Source: Epiperipatus broadwayi (Eukaryota > Onychophora > Udeonychophora > Euonychophora > Peripatidae). Taken from it: DNA of 64,000 nt. How positions within the stretch are numbered: the stretch's first letter is position 1; every line of letters starts with the position of its first letter. The stretch is from NCBI GenBank assembly GCA_028023455.1, contig JAQFVV010012490.1, forward strand, positions 3,288,001 to 3,352,000, in the 5' to 3' direction. Of this stretch, positions 10,240 through 25,300 are shown piece after piece. A program made the translations under genes and the position numbers. The notes beneath the pieces were generated by a model. The model did no database searches. It saw nothing but the letters and a program-made list of their open reading frames with translations, and was not told the origin of the DNA.

Positions 10240-12604
10240 TTCTGATTAATTTCTTTTGTCAATATCATCCTTTATCAACATTACTTTTTCTTTGATTATT
10301 ATTTGTTATTCTATATTTTTTGATATTATGTTTGGATTTTCTTGTCCTTACATAAATATTTGTGGAATGAGAATCAAGACTGCAAAAATCAAGCAGTTCT
10401 TCAGTCCTGAAAAATTTGATATTAGTTTTATTTCAAAAACATGGCTTTCTCAACATTTCTCAGATGATAGTTTTATGGACAATAGATATAAAGTACTTTG
10501 AACAGATAGATCTTCTGATGTTACATCCAGAGGTGGAAGCATGCTCATTGTCTTTAAATGTAATTTTATACATAAGTATATTCCTATTTTACCATCATCT
10601 TTTGAAGCTACATGATGTAAAATATGTTTGAAAAATAATATCAAATTTCTTTTGGTTACTATTTACATAAAACCAACATTATCCTTTAGAGTTTAATGAA
10701 TTTCTTTGTATTCCTGAAGACTTTTTAATCAAATACAAATCATATATAGTTATTACTGATGATTTTAATATTCCTGACTTATACTCAGTAATACTATCAT
10801 AGATTCAGTCTAACTTTCACCTAAAGCATTGAAAATGATTCAGTTTTGCAATTTGTTAAATCTAAAATAATTTAATCCATACACCAATTTTAATAATCAC
10901 ACATTGGATTATATTCTTACTATTTTTTCCTACAATTGAATGTTTAACTTCTACTCTTTTTCTTTTTCCATTGATTTATATCATTCTCCCTTAGAATTTT
11001 ATATTAATATTAAATTTAATAGACTTTGTCCTTTTAAAACTATGAAGAGAAACTACAAAAAGGGAAATTATTTGGGTCTTTGTTTACAATTATCTAACTT
11101 TAACTGGAAAAATGTGTATTCTTCATAAAGATGTAGATTTCTGTATGAAATTTTTTGAACAATCATTTAGTGAACTAATTGAAAAATATATTCCTAAGAA
11201 AATTTTTTTAACTAACCATTTTCCTAGTTGGTTTTCAGTCTCTCTTAAAGAAATTATTAAAAGGAAATCATTTCACCATCATAAATATTGGAGATTTAAG
11301 AACTTAAATTATTATAATAATTTTGTTAATTATATAGAAGATTGTCAAAGGTTATATATCACAGAGATTTTCAAAAATTTATACAAAATACTGAAAGGCA
11401 TATTTCTGATAATCCTTTGCAATTTTGGTCTCTAGTCAAAGATTTACATATTACAGAAAAAAAAAAAAAAATTACAAAGTAATAATTCAAATCTACTTGC
11501 AGATGATTTTTCTCATTATTTCTCAAGAATTTTTTAAACAATCAAAATCATTTATTAACTTGACTGAAAATAATGATCTAATTGAAGAAAGAGTAGCATT
11601 TAATTCATTTATTGAATCTGATATTATTTCTGATATTAAGCAGCTTAAATTACATTATAGTGTGGGCTTTGATAATATTCCACCTTTCATTTATAAAAAA
11701 TGTGCGAATATATTGCTTATCTTTTGCATATCTTTAATTGCTCTCTAACAAATAGTATTTTTCCTACATCCCTTAAAACTGTTAAAGTTGTACCTATTTT
11801 TAAGAAAGAATCTAGGAATTTGGTTACTATAGGCCTATTTCAATTCTACACACTGTTGCTCGAATATTTGAAAGATGCTTATATAATAAGATTATCTTTG
11901 ATGTCAATAAGATTTTGGCACCAGAGCAACATGACTTTTTATCTAATAGGTCCATTGAACAAATCTGCTAACTATTTTTGATCACATTTCCAATTCAATT
12001 GAGAATCAATCTAAGTTGGATGTAATTTATTTTGATATGCCCAAAGCTTTTGATAGAGTTAATAATAAAATTCTTCTTCTAAAGCTTTGTAGATTAGGTT
12101 TTTCAAAATTAATTAAGTTGTTTGACTCTTTTCTTAAAAACAATGTCTTGTGTGAAGTTTAACAATAAATTGTCATTATCATATTATTGCTTCACTGGGG
12201 TGCCTCAAGGCATTGTTCTTGCACTATTTTTATTTAAGGTATACATTGATGACCTAAAAAGTGACATTAAATTTTCACATCATCTATGTTATGCAGGTGA
12301 TTGCAAAATTTTTAGGCATATTTCTTCTATTAATGACTGTTTTTTACTTCAAAATGATATAGATAATTTCCTGAAATGGTATGAATATAATTATATAAGC
12401 ATAAATATGAATAAATGCTCTATTGTCTCTTATTCTAGGAAATCTAAAATCTTAAGATTTTCCTACTATATTAGTAATGCTAAAATCATAACAAATGATC
12501 AACAAAGAGATCTAGGAATAGTATTTTCCAATAATGGCTCTTTCCATCACCACATTAATTTTAAAGTGATTATTGTTCTTTTAATTGTTAATCTTGTAGC
12601 ATAC
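10240..12604 (+). pseudogene. LINE ORF2 remnants: endonuclease and reverse transcriptase
   Basis: Conceptual fragments in different frames give an endonuclease (NICGMRIKTAKIKQFF, FDISFISKTWL near 10350-10450; KFLLVTIYIKPT near 10645; VITDDFNIPDLYS near 10750; LDYILT near 10905) and a reverse transcriptase (VGFDNIPPFIYKKC near 11660; FPTSLKTVKVVPIFKK near 11760; GVPQGIVLALFLFKVYIDDL near 12200; CYAGDCKIF near 12290). The catalytic YADD box reads YAGD, so the polymerase is dead even apart from the frameshifts. A poly-A run at 11460-11470 marks one break. Confidence 0.82.
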
Positions 12605-13234
12605 TAGGTAGGTAACATAATTAATATAGCAAACAATCAAGCTATGGGTGCTGTAAAAAGAAAAAAGTCAATTCAGAGTAGAATTATATATGGTGACAGC
12701 TGGTACATTGTAATAGATGTGGTGTAAATTCTGTAGTCTGATGGTGAATGAAGTTGAAGGCAGTTAGTGAAGATGAGTTTTATTGAGAGTAATAGATGGT
12801 ACCATTAAATGCTTTTCAATGTGGTTATTGTTAGATTATGACTTATTATAGATTGGATGGTTATTTTAGTAGTGACCAAGTGGCAGCAAAAATATCTGGA
12901 TGAATGCAATATTGTTATCCCAGCCTTGATTTGTTGGAGCTTACTGATGAATGTAGCTGTGTGTCTTCTGATGTTGTTGCCAATAGTGTATCAGTAGCAA
13001 TATAATTAATATGAATATTAATAGAATATTGTTGCAACAAATATAAAAGTAGTTGTTCCAATTAAAAACAGTAAATAAAATAACAGCATTAATTGAAATA
13101 TAACATGATTATCATTGGCAAAACAAACAATAACACTAATTAAGAACAGTAACAATAAAACCCATGTATTGTTAGAAGCAATGTGTGTATATATATATAT
13201 AATAATAAATAAATATCAGTCTATGAATTCCTAC
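12605..13234. other. No recognised gene; slightly less AT-rich unknown sequence
   Basis: Similarity to the LINE stops near 12604. 12640-13000 is a little richer in G and C than its surroundings but shows no open frame or repeat I recognise. A TA microsatellite lies at 13190-13201. Confidence 0.4.
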
Positions 13235-13301
13235 CTCCATGATAAAGACATTTAAATTTTCATCCACTAAAAAATCAAATCGGACCAATTCAAAAAAATT
13301 T
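13235..13301 (-). CDS. TTLL-like exon 7 (FELVRFDF...NVFIME)
   Basis: 67 bp with acceptor ATTTTCAG and donor GTAGGA. One A completes Arg, followed by NFFELVRFDFLVDENLNVFIME, the ATP-grasp Mg-binding block that ends in the catalytic Glu. The expected next block (A/V-NMSPNLSS) is not seen in the 13 kb below, so the final exon is probably outside the window. Confidence 0.92.
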
Positions 13302-16300
13302 CTGAAAATAAAAAGTAATATTGACTGATAAACAAAGAACTGACATATAATTGTACACATTCATTCCAGATATTATATTATATCAAATTATCACATTGAC
13401 TTCTTTCAGCTTATTTTCTTTGCATTACTGAATACTATCTGTTTTCATTTATAGTCATATATGATGTTGTAAGCCATCCAGTATTTATTAATTACATACA
13501 ACTGTGAGTAAAATAGAAATCATCACTGTATGTTATTTATTGCATTATTTTATTATAAAAATTCCTTTATTTATGATTTAAAAAGATGTTTAATACTTAA
13601 AATATGATTGTTTTAATGAACAAACAATAAAAAAAAACAAAATAAATGCAGCAGCATGATTATACATGTTAACTCTTTGTGCAAATGTCTGTCAGGATAA
13701 CTGGGCAATACAATTCTACAACTACGTGATAATACTAGATCATTATCATTAGCAGTTTCTCATATCTAGTTATCCTATATATTGTTAACATAATTAATTC
13801 TATTAAAGTTAATGCTATATTATAGAATAATAACGCCTTTCTATCATTAAGATACAAGCTATAGGTAAAATCCTCAAACAGCTTATTGCAAGGCAAATAT
13901 TTCTTCAGTATCACTCTTCAAAGAAATGGGGATGGCATATTTAAAAAGATTTTTATGAATATTTTTCTTGTTTTACACTTTATTAAATTTGAATTCCAGG
14001 TTACACTCATGTAAAAAAAATGTGTTAATCACTACACTATAAAACTCTTTGATTGTTATAAAATTTAAGATAAAAAACCAAATACAGGAAATGGAAAATA
14101 TTTGCACACTATGAACTGTGTATGCTGAATATATGCATTATAGAAAAGTTTACATATATATTATATTTCCAAAAAAATGCCAGTGAAATAACTGATTCTA
14201 TAATCTATAATATTCACCATTCAATTTATTTTTAGCGACAATAGAAAATTAGTTTAGAATATCTTCACTCACTAATGTTTAACTGCTTTTCTGACTTTAT
14301 ATACTATAATGCTATCAGAAAACTGGGGTTTAATACATGAGAACCTGCAGTTATAATGTCCCACAATTGGATATTCATTTGTAACCATATGGAAATAGAG
14401 GCCCCACAAGTTGGCTGACCTTAGCAATAAATGCTATCACTATTTTTGGGGTTGAAATTGGGATGATGGCAAATCATCATCAACCTTAGTTCAAAATAAA
14501 TATAAAATTATCAATATTTAATATAAAATAATGAGTGTGAGTGATCACTTTAAGAGATCAGCAGCTAACTATTCTAAGTATAAGCATAATTAACTATAAG
14601 TTCACCAGTATTAAAATAAGTGTAAGCCATTCATCATTATGACTGATCAACAATCAAAATAGGATTTGAAATGAGTCTACCATAGACCAGGCCAGCCATT
14701 GCCAGCTTGAGGCACAAACTAAGTGATCATCCATCAGGATATATAATAATTAAAACAATAATAAAACATGCTGATCATCATCAATGCTCTGGCTACTTTA
14801 CCATTAATGTACTGGCCAACTATAAACTTAATGTCTAATGGAGACTAAACTAACTAAAATGTAGTGCATAAGCTTTAAAGAATGTTGTTTTTGCACCACT
14901 CCAGGATGATTATCAACTGGAAGCCCATACACTAACATACACCCCTTTTTCTATATAGCTGTTGTATATGGATCTAGCTCAGGAGGCAAAAACTCTATAA
15001 TGTATTACTGTGAGCAAAAGAGAAATAAGTAATTCCTAAAATATAAGCTATCATGATATAAACTCACACACACTACAATTCATGAAACAGGAATTGGATA
15101 AAATAAAGACACTAAGACTAAAAACATATTTTTAATTAAAAAAAAACAACAATTATTTAATTTCTAATTAATTAACAACAAAAAAATGACATGATAGTAA
15201 GTAATTTCAAACATCCATTTCATCAAAAAAAATATGCAGTTTACTAAAATTAATTAATCAATCAGTTGATTTTAGTTATGGATTAATTCTAAATTCATTA
15301 AGCTATTTTTTAACCTAGTTAATAGACCTTGTGCCATATTGAATTTTAAAAAAAGCTGACTTGAGACACAATTTTTACAATAACTTCAGTTTTAATAATG
15401 TTAGAGCAAAAAGCTTTACATTGATAGAAACTAGAAAAACTAAGGAAAATAATAAGGCTAAGACAAATAATGATTACAATTAAAAAAACAAAAAAAAAGG
15501 AAAATTCAACATCTGAAATAATTATTACTTTATTGTTTGTTCATAATTTCTAATTTATCATTAATTAAGTTTAAATTACATCTTCATTGATAATTTCTTT
15601 GCATTCCTCATAAAAGTCTCATTTAAACCATATATAATACTTTTTATTTGACATAATCCATATCTTCAGAATCTACAAAAATAGTCGCATAAGAATTCTT
15701 CATTTTTATCTTGTACTCCAAAGGTTAACAAATCTCAAGGTATCTATAAGAAAAATATTCATTCTAATAAAAGATACAAAACAAATCATTTCCAGAAGAT
15801 GGATATGCATTTGTCATCATAGAAATTGGCTTCTTATCTATTGAAAACTAGAAATTAAAGACTACTCTCTGAATCAATGATAAAATGAGTTTTATCTTTT
15901 CATTTTATATTTTTTGTGTACACCAATGATGTTTATATTTTTTGTACACACCAGTGATGCTATCTTGTTATATTTATTGTCCCACAGAGATAGAATTTAC
16001 TTGCATATAGCTGATTTGCTAGCTATAGATTTGAAAATAATGTAATGCCAGATGTGGCAAAATTATTGACTCCATTATATGAGTACCAAGGCATAGGCAA
16101 GAATCAGGATTTGATTCTTTGCCTGCATATAATTCCATATGGTATACATAATCATTGTGGCTATCATCACCACATCACTTGAAACCTCTCTTTATTGGTT
16201 TTAAGAGTTTATATTTTCACATGATACTATGCCTAGTAAATTGTGTGATTCCTTCATCAACTGCAATTTTTCTGTACATCTGATAATCAGCCTTAAAATT

Positions 16301-19300
16301 TACATTCCACTGTTCTATAATATCTTATATATAGATATATAAATTATTACTTGTTATACAAAAGCAGACATGCAAGTGCAAACACAAACACACTAATACA
16401 TATATAAACATACTAATAAATTATTAAACTTTTTAAGAATCATTATGTCTATAAAATAAGGTTGCCTCAAATTTGGAACAGAGCCCCAAAATTACATTGT
16501 ACATAAACCACTGTTATATTGGAACACAGTTATAATTTATATACTACACATACTAATATAAATGCAAACACATTAATGAATTATAATTTATAAAAATAAT
16601 AAAACTATGTAAATAATAAAAAAATTTAAAATACTGCATAACCTATGAGACCCAAAATTACATTATACATAAACCATTAAGTTATATTTGAATACAAATA
16701 CAATTTATATACTATACACACTAATACAAATGCAATCAGATTAATAAACACATTAATAAATTATAATTTATCAAATAATAATAAAAAATAATACTATGCA
16801 AATAATAGAAAAATTTAAAATATTCCCCAAAAACTAAAATTGAATACTTAACAATATTACGTTTTTATCGGGATGAAGGCCTTGAATCATTGAGATATTA
16901 ATCCATTTTACTTTAGTGTCTTGCCGAAATGAAAATTGTGATATTGTCTTCTTCATGCAATCTAGTAAATTAAGCAAAAAAGAAAAAAATTAAATGAATC
17001 TACTAAGAAAAATATTAATAAAAAATCTAAATTTTGTGCAATTTTAACATATGATACGCCATCTTAAAAAGGAATTCAAACAGTAATGAATGCCAGAATT
17101 TCTGTTGATATCATGTTTACAGTTTTTACACAATTTTAAAAAGAAACAAAATTTCAACAAATCAGCTGCAGCTAGCAGGGAAATCACTGCAACTGCTCAA
17201 ACCATTAAATAGTTAAGATTTTTCTGTTTTATAATATTTCCAAAATTAAAGATAAAAATCTTTGGTTCAATTTCTTTAAAATATTTATGAATTAATTAAC
17301 ATGTTCATAATCAAAGATAACAATCTTTGATTCAGCTTAGCAAGAAAATTTTTTTTTAACTTTACAACAGATTTTTTTTCTCTTTAAAAACTATTTCATC
17401 ATTTGTAATAGAAATTTGACTGGGTTTTAGAAAAAACAAAAGAATGTCTAACAATATGAAATATTTTAATTTAGTGAAGTATTTACAATTACCAATTCTT
17501 ACAGAACACAAAAAACAAATTATTACTTTTATGAAACAAAAGAATTTTTTTTATTATTAACAAAAAAAATAGTGTGCACACACAAAAAATAATAATACCT
17601 CTAGTCATGGCTTTCTTGCTTATGGGGATCTTTCCAGTTGCTTCTGATGGGAGTTTCTCCATGAAATCTTCTAAACATGGGCCTGGTTAAATTTGCCCTT
17701 CCTAGGACTGTAGCAATTCCATGTAAATGAAAAATATTAAATTTTATCCATTTGGTTCTCTTGAATTTCCAGATGAGACAGATGTAGATAGACTCATGTT
17801 CTTGATTGAAAGCTTGTTGCAGACTAAATTAGGGGGGGGGTACCTTTCCTACATTTTCTTCCAGTGAAGATAGGTCACATGCAGGAAGGTGATATCTAGC
17901 TTTTAGCTTAATTTAGAATATGGTTTTCATTGTACAAACCATTTTTAGGGCTAAATTCATAGTATGCTAAAAGGTTGATTAAAAGTTGTTATTCTATTCA
18001 ATAGATTGGTAAAGATTTATGCTTCTTTTTCTTTATCAGTTGGATTAAGCTTGGCTGCTCTCTCTTCAACAGCTAAGTTAGGAATCCTCTACTTTTTACA
18101 AGACACTAGGGTCTTCTCATTTATTGACCTCTTCCTTTATATTTTTTCTAGCACAATTGTGCTTACAAGTCAATCACAATCTGTCTCTCACATGATAATT
18201 TCCACAACAATAAATTAAATAAATTCCCATAGATACAATTGTTCAGTTATCTACCTCTTTAATCAAAGATATTGAAAAATAACTCTGATTAAAAATAAAA
18301 TTTACAAAGATATTAAAATCTTTTTTTTTCTTTTAAAAAAAATACTCTTAAACATAAAATTTAATCTCTTTAAAAAATATTAAAATTAATATTAATTAAA
18401 TAAGGTACTACAACAAAGAAAAAGAATTTGTTTCTTTTCTTAATACATATCATAGTTTAAATTAAAGATACTAATTAATTGTAGCTATTACAGAGGGAGA
18501 GAATTAAAAAAAATTGTTTACATTCTTTCACAATTTTCTTTTTCCCCTTCATAATCATTTATAACTTCTTAAAATAATTCCCATATTAAAATCATATTAC
18601 TATTAACAAATTAAATATTTGATAATTTTCACAATATCATATGGATACTTAAAAATATTGAGTAAAATAATGTCCCTTTAAAAAATAGATCTAAGAAAAT
18701 TAAATATTACTTTCCCCCAATTAACAAAATAATCCTTTAATTAAACCTGAAAAATATACTGCCAAGTATCTAATTCTTATTATCTTTTTCTTTTATTGCA
18801 GCTATGTAGCCAATTGGTTAACATACAAATTAATTTTTATTGACTTTTAGAGCATATACATTTTTTTTTTTACTTTTATTATTATATATGCTTTCAAACT
18901 TCAAAACGATTTCTCAGGACTGATTAAAATTATGTTCATAGCTCTTCTTCTATAATCTTTAATTTGTCTTTGTTATTGACAAATTTTTTCTTTTTGATTT
19001 CATTATATGACATATTGCAACAAAATCTATAAGTTTATATTTCATTATCTTTCTGAATCTAGTGATGATTTGATGCATTGTACTAAGAATACTACTATAA
19101 GACTTTGCTGATTGTATATAGTGTAACAGTCAGAATCGTCTATCTCACTAACACACTGCAGAATTCAAACCCCAGACACGAAACTGAACATTCTAGGAGG
19201 GGTTGCCTTCTAGATATACTAAGTTCGAATCTAAAGCCCAAATTTCACAGCACCATCTATGTGACAACGCATCTGATGCCACTACTAGTATGACCTTTGA

Positions 19301-22300
19301 CCGGTGTCTGGTGGTCAGGGAGAAACAAAAGACTCTATACTAAAAGAAGCTTGGGTGGCTAATTAACGTCTATGGATTTACAAAAGAAATGCTGAAAAAA
19401 TATATATATATAGATCGAGACAGTGATAGGAATCAAATAAAATAAGAGATCAAATTTAGTTTTAAATAATTTCACAAAATTTATTTATATAAATTATAGA
19501 TATAACGCCACTGTCTGCTTATATGAGACAGGGACGCATATTAAATAATTGTGGGCATTATATTTCAATAAATGACAAAAAGGTTTTAAAGCAAAGTGAT
19601 ATATTCTATTCCTCAGGTTAATAGCATTACGATAATGTGCTTGATGAGGTAGGAACATGTGCGAGGTGCTTTGAGCAATTATACAAGTTTAAGAAAATAT
19701 TTGGAATTTAAGTGTTCTAAAATATTTATTGATTTCGAGAATAGCATGGACTAAAGCTTACTAAGCAACAAAGTGGGAATGTGGTCAAAGCATTTATTTG
19801 AGAATAATAATAATAGAGTAGCATTGGAAGGTCAGTATTGCTGATAATGAATTTATTAAAGTTGGAGGGTGTGACACATTTAAGTCATGGATGCTTTGTA
19901 AAATAAATATAAAATAAAACAATAATGGAATATTTGGAGTGATTACGGAGGGCATATCGCCGCTAACCTGTAGGAAAGTATTTTATGAACAGCCAAAACT
20001 TAGTGACTGTGTGACGATTGCGTTTAATTCCCAGGTGTGTCATTTGGGGACACACTCTGCCTGGAAATCGCAAAAAAAGGTGAAGAGAATGGCCTTAGCT
20101 GTGTAAAGAATCCTTGGAAAAATAAAACAAAGCGGTCTCAACAACCAATTCATTTACCAGCAATACGAGACGAGTGTATACAAAACATACTGAATGGGTT
20201 TTACTTGGATTAAGAGAAATGCCCAATCAAATTCCCAGAAATTCATTTAAAAGGGTCCACACATTCTCGACGTCAATGATGAACTTTGTAATTAAAGTAG
20301 AACACGGTAATTAAAATAGGAAAATGCATGCTTGCGGGTTTAAAAAGTAAGTATAGATTTATATACGCAATCATGCATTAAGGGACACATTTAACCATTG
20401 ACCTCGCACATACTCTTATATTAGATTAAAATCAATAACATGTAGATTTTAAACTATGTGATTATATTAAAGAAAAGAATCACCCTCGAACGAGTGATTA
20501 ATAAAATTGGAAAATTATAAATTTAAAATATGCCTTAATAGCGGCATCTTACTTTCAATAAAGGGAATAGTTCACTCAGTCAAAGACGATTCTAACACAT
20601 TATCATAATAAAATAAAAGAAAGCTTTATAAATAGAAAATATTAACCCAAGGATAGAGAGCAAAATGTTGAGTATATTTAAACACGTTAAAGAAATACAT
20701 AATAAAGTTTTGTGAAATATAAGAAAAACATTTTTAAATAGCTATAGCATGTTAGTTATCACAAGAGCTCTTGGGTTAATTTAGGGTTACCTCTGGAGAA
20801 GTATTTTAGGTAGATTGATGGTCAGCAGGTTTTATAATTCAGCAGCAAAATCTGGAATGTTCATATTTTTGCAGCAGCAGCAGTTCCGGGGTTCCTTATG
20901 TGATAGCTTCCGATGGTCTGGAGCAGCGGCTGGCTATTCCAAGGGGACATAGCCATCTTAACGCCTCTACTCTGTCATGTCAAGATTAGAAAATTATTAG
21001 AATAGAACTCAGAATGATTTCTCTTAGAAACATTAGAATAAAAAAACTCTGGAGAACAAAAGAAAACCCTTCTTTTATAGTAGACTTTAACAATAGAACT
21101 GCCCTGGAGCATTACAAAAATATATCGGACTTATCAGCTGTAATTAAATCCCCGAATGTCTAAAGGAATTCAACATTAATTAATTTATTTTGTTAATTTC
21201 CCTGTTGACATTCGAATTACAAACTAGATTTAATTAAAAATTACTTTTACTACTTAAAAAAAACCGTAAGTGGACATCTGCTGTTTTTAGATAAACTTAT
21301 AGAACATTAACTAATTAAACTATTGTCCCTGATTTATTTAAACAGAAATATTTGGAATAACTTTTATTAAATTAAAGAAAATGATTTTACTTTTTAAATT
21401 GCAATATTTGAATCTATTTACTAAACGACTATTTACTAAATGAATTTTATTTTAAATCAAAATATATTACGACAGTAATATATTTGTAAATAGATTCAAA
21501 CAAAATAACTTTAACAATTTATAATTTTGATATGTTTTAAAATGCATATCATAGTGTGTGCGCAATTACGACTTATATAACCTACTTTTTAATAAATCAA
21601 AATTATGTGAACATATACATAATCTATAATCTTTTATTTATTTGGGAATGACTTATATATATAATACGAGCATTGTACTCGTGGTTTAAAATTAGGCGGG
21701 ATTTTTGGTATATAAGCGTATTGCAGACACACTACGATAGATTGGGGTTCAAACTAAGGTATGAGGTAGGAAATAGGTGAGAAAAGGTGAAACGAAGATC
21801 TGCAAAGCAGACCTTACTGTTTCAATAGTTTATCATACATTATTGCTTTCTTGATGTTATTCACCTAACATGAATTTTCAGCTAAATTTTTCATCATTTT
21901 AAAAAACTAATGATGATATTTTTTAAAAAAGGTAGTTATTATCATGTCAATCTGCTTATATTTTAAGTAAAATACTATTATATTACCTATTGTCCTTTTT
22001 TTAAAATATAATTTGATATATTTGTTTGATTATATATATTGTACCCTTTGCAATTGGTACAGACAGTTCAGATAGGGTTGGATAAGTAGCTATATTAAAA
22101 AAAATTTAAATTATATAATTTCTAGCATATAATTTAGATATTATAGGTAGTAGGGGTTCAAACTCAGTAGATAGAGGCTTATAAAGATATATTAGATAGT
22201 TTGAACTCATTTTGAGATGAATTAAATATAAAATGACACAATAAGTTGTTTAAAACAAAGTATTAATTATAATTTATTATATTTAAAAAGATACTACTGA

Positions 22301-25300
22301 GATAGAATAGCTTAATTATAGCAATAAATATTTTATATTATAGGTTTAAAATAATTATTTTGTTTAAAATATTATTTAAATGATAAGTTGATTTAATATT
22401 AGTTTAAAATGTGCTGAAAGTATCACATGATTAGAGGTGATAGTATGAATATGTGAGCTTCCAAAAGTTAGAAAAAGAAAACCTTAATTTTAATTTAAAC
22501 TTGTTAACAAAAATTTGATACATAATAAAGTGTAACAAATATAAAGTCTAGAGATAATATTAGAAAAGTAATAATTAAAAATTATTATTATTGGTAATAG
22601 TTGATTAGATCCACATGCCGCGTGATGGCATTGTTGCTATGCAAAAACTATAAAATATGAACGTTCCCAGACTGTATTTTTTTGGAATTTTTTTCTTATA
22701 AAAAAAAACCAACACAGAATTTGTACTTTTTAATTATTTTTTTTTTTATTAACCTCAACAAATTTAGAACAAAAAAAAATAAAACACAGAATTTGTAGTT
22801 TTTAAAGGTCTTTTTTTATTAACATCAACAAATTTAAAAATTATTAAAGTTTTTTTGGGGGGTTATCAAACACAGAATTTGTAGTTGTTAAAGGTCTTTT
22901 TTTAATAACACCAACAAATGTACAACTTATTACGGTTTTTTGAGGGGGGTTCTTTTTTTTTAAATGTTAAACTTCGTACGCTTTTCTTATTATCATCAAT
23001 AAATTTTCAACTTATTATGGTTGTATTTTTGGTTTCCTATTTTTGTTTAAAAAATAAATCCTAAAGTTAGTATGCTTTTTTTTTAATAACATAAACAAAT
23101 TTAAAACTTATTACGCTTTTTTTTTGGTTCTGCTTGAAACAGATATTATTTAGCCATCATCCCGTTTCACCTACTATGTTCCATAGTACTTAGTATCTTT
23201 TCCACAAGTTCGAACCCTCACAGTCCACGTATATAATCAGAATAATTTATTTTGATATGTAATAGCATATATTTACCTGTATGTGTGGATATGTGTGCAC
23301 ATTTAATATATTAATGTGTGTATGTGTATAATGTATATGCAATTATAAATTTAAAATTAATAAAATGATATAATTAAATTAAGTTGTGTGAACATTATTA
23401 TATGTGTGTAACTACTTACATATATATGCGAGAGAGCTGTAATGCAATAGATTTAAAGAAGCATTACAACTCTTAAATTAATATAAATTTGAAATATTCT
23501 CAGTTAAAAACTCTTTATTTAAATGCATTGGTATATAAATTTCAATTCTTAAATTTAAACTTTTTTTAAAAAAAGTTATCTGTTTTTATAATAAAGTTGT
23601 ACATTCTTGGAAAACCATCTGTAAGCAATTAATGAAACTTGGGATTCAAATTTTAAAGACAAGCAGGGGTTGGAGAGTAAAGATCAATTAAAAGTTCCAT
23701 CCATAAGCAAACATCTGGAAACTTATGCCAGAATCAGGAGTTCATAAAAAGTAAAAATCAAACAACTGGAAACTTACACCACTCATTAATGGTAAGAATA
23801 AAATTATTTAACATGTGAAGGTAGAGGGTTTGAGTGGAGTGCGATATGTGATACTGCCCACTCTTATAGTAAGTCATCTTAAAGTCCATCCCTATTTAGA
23901 TAATGTCTCCATAATAAACTTAGGCCAGTGTTGTTTTTAGGATTTGTGATGGCACATGTTCCCTTGGAAAAAATGTTATAAAATATTAAATAATTGGACC
24001 ATATTAAAATGATAATGATTGAATTAAAAATTACACTGGTATTTTGCTTTAAAAATAGATTGAATCAGTTTAGAACATTATAAAGGGGCAATTGGGAGCA
24101 GAGTTAGTAATAAAAATGAATATAATAAAATATTATTAAAGTCATACTTAAGTACCTTTGTTATTAATTTAATTATAACATTAACAGCTGTTGTGTCCTC
24201 TGGTAAGAACATAAATTACTTTTATTAGAGTCCATGTAAGATTATGCCTTGAAATTATTATGTGACCGTATACATAAATAATTTAACACTATGATCATTG
24301 AAGAACCTTCTCAATCTAGTGCTAGGCTATGCACCTAGTGGTATCCTCATACCAGTTACTATAGTATGGGTAATCTTTGAAATTTTATGAACATAGTTCA
24401 TGTTTTGTGGTGTCATTATATATATATATATATACGTATGTAATTGAATAGAAGCAGACTAACTTGTGTCAAATCTAAATATATACACCAACTTTCAAAA
24501 TTATTAAATCTAAACATAAAATGATTAACTGCTTATTCTTATAGCCTCAGATTTTATTAAGAATTGGTTTTCTGACCAATGCTGGAACAAGAGTAAATTT
24601 AAACTTTAAGTTAGATGTAAACATAGCAGTAATTTGGGAAAGAATCTCATTTTATAACATTTATAAATAATAAATAGAAATCAAATACTTATATTTTATT
24701 AAATGCAACACCAGATATATATGCCATTTAATAGAAGCAGACTAACTCATAAGTACCATAAAATTATATATTCATTTTCATTTATGTTCTTTATTTTTTA
24801 CAATGCTTTTTGCAACTCACTATTGACAGTTTTCATTGCCCCAGCAATCTTCTTCAGAAATACAACAAACATAAAACAAATACATGAATACAAATATACA
24901 TGAACATCTAATTTTACATTTTATATATATACATATATTCTGTCTTATAATCATTGTTCATATACTCACATATATATTTATATACCACTCTATATAATTA
25001 TTACCTTTTTATATAATTTTTATTTCATTTATTTTTATTATTTTATTCTTATTAATTTTTTTAAATATTTAACTCTAACATTATATATTCAGATTTTTAT
25101 ATTTTACATTATTATTATATTAACATTCAATATGCATAATTTTCTTTAACCTAAAAAATGTGTTTTTAACATATTTTGTTCCTACCTTCTACTTAAATTT
25201 TCAAATTTTAACTGCTATCTATTCAAACTTTAAAATTTTACAGTTATATTTGGTAGCAGCCTCTTTTTATTTAATTAAATATATTCTTATTTTTATACTC

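Larger units (their letters stand above)
8016..12604 (+). mobile_element. Jockey-like non-LTR retrotransposon (LINE), decayed, with nested RTE fragment
   Basis: ORF1 with PHD-type zinc fingers (8016-9062) is followed, after a nested RTE piece (9131-9515), by broken remnants of an ORF2 with an apurinic-type endonuclease (10240-10930) and reverse transcriptase (11600-12570). The order and motifs fit a two-ORF LINE of the jockey/CR1 group. ORF2 contains many frameshifts and stops. The 3' end and any tail are not visible past 12604, and no target-site duplication was identified. The element is 3' of the last visible TTLL-like exon and on the opposite strand. Confidence 0.8.
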
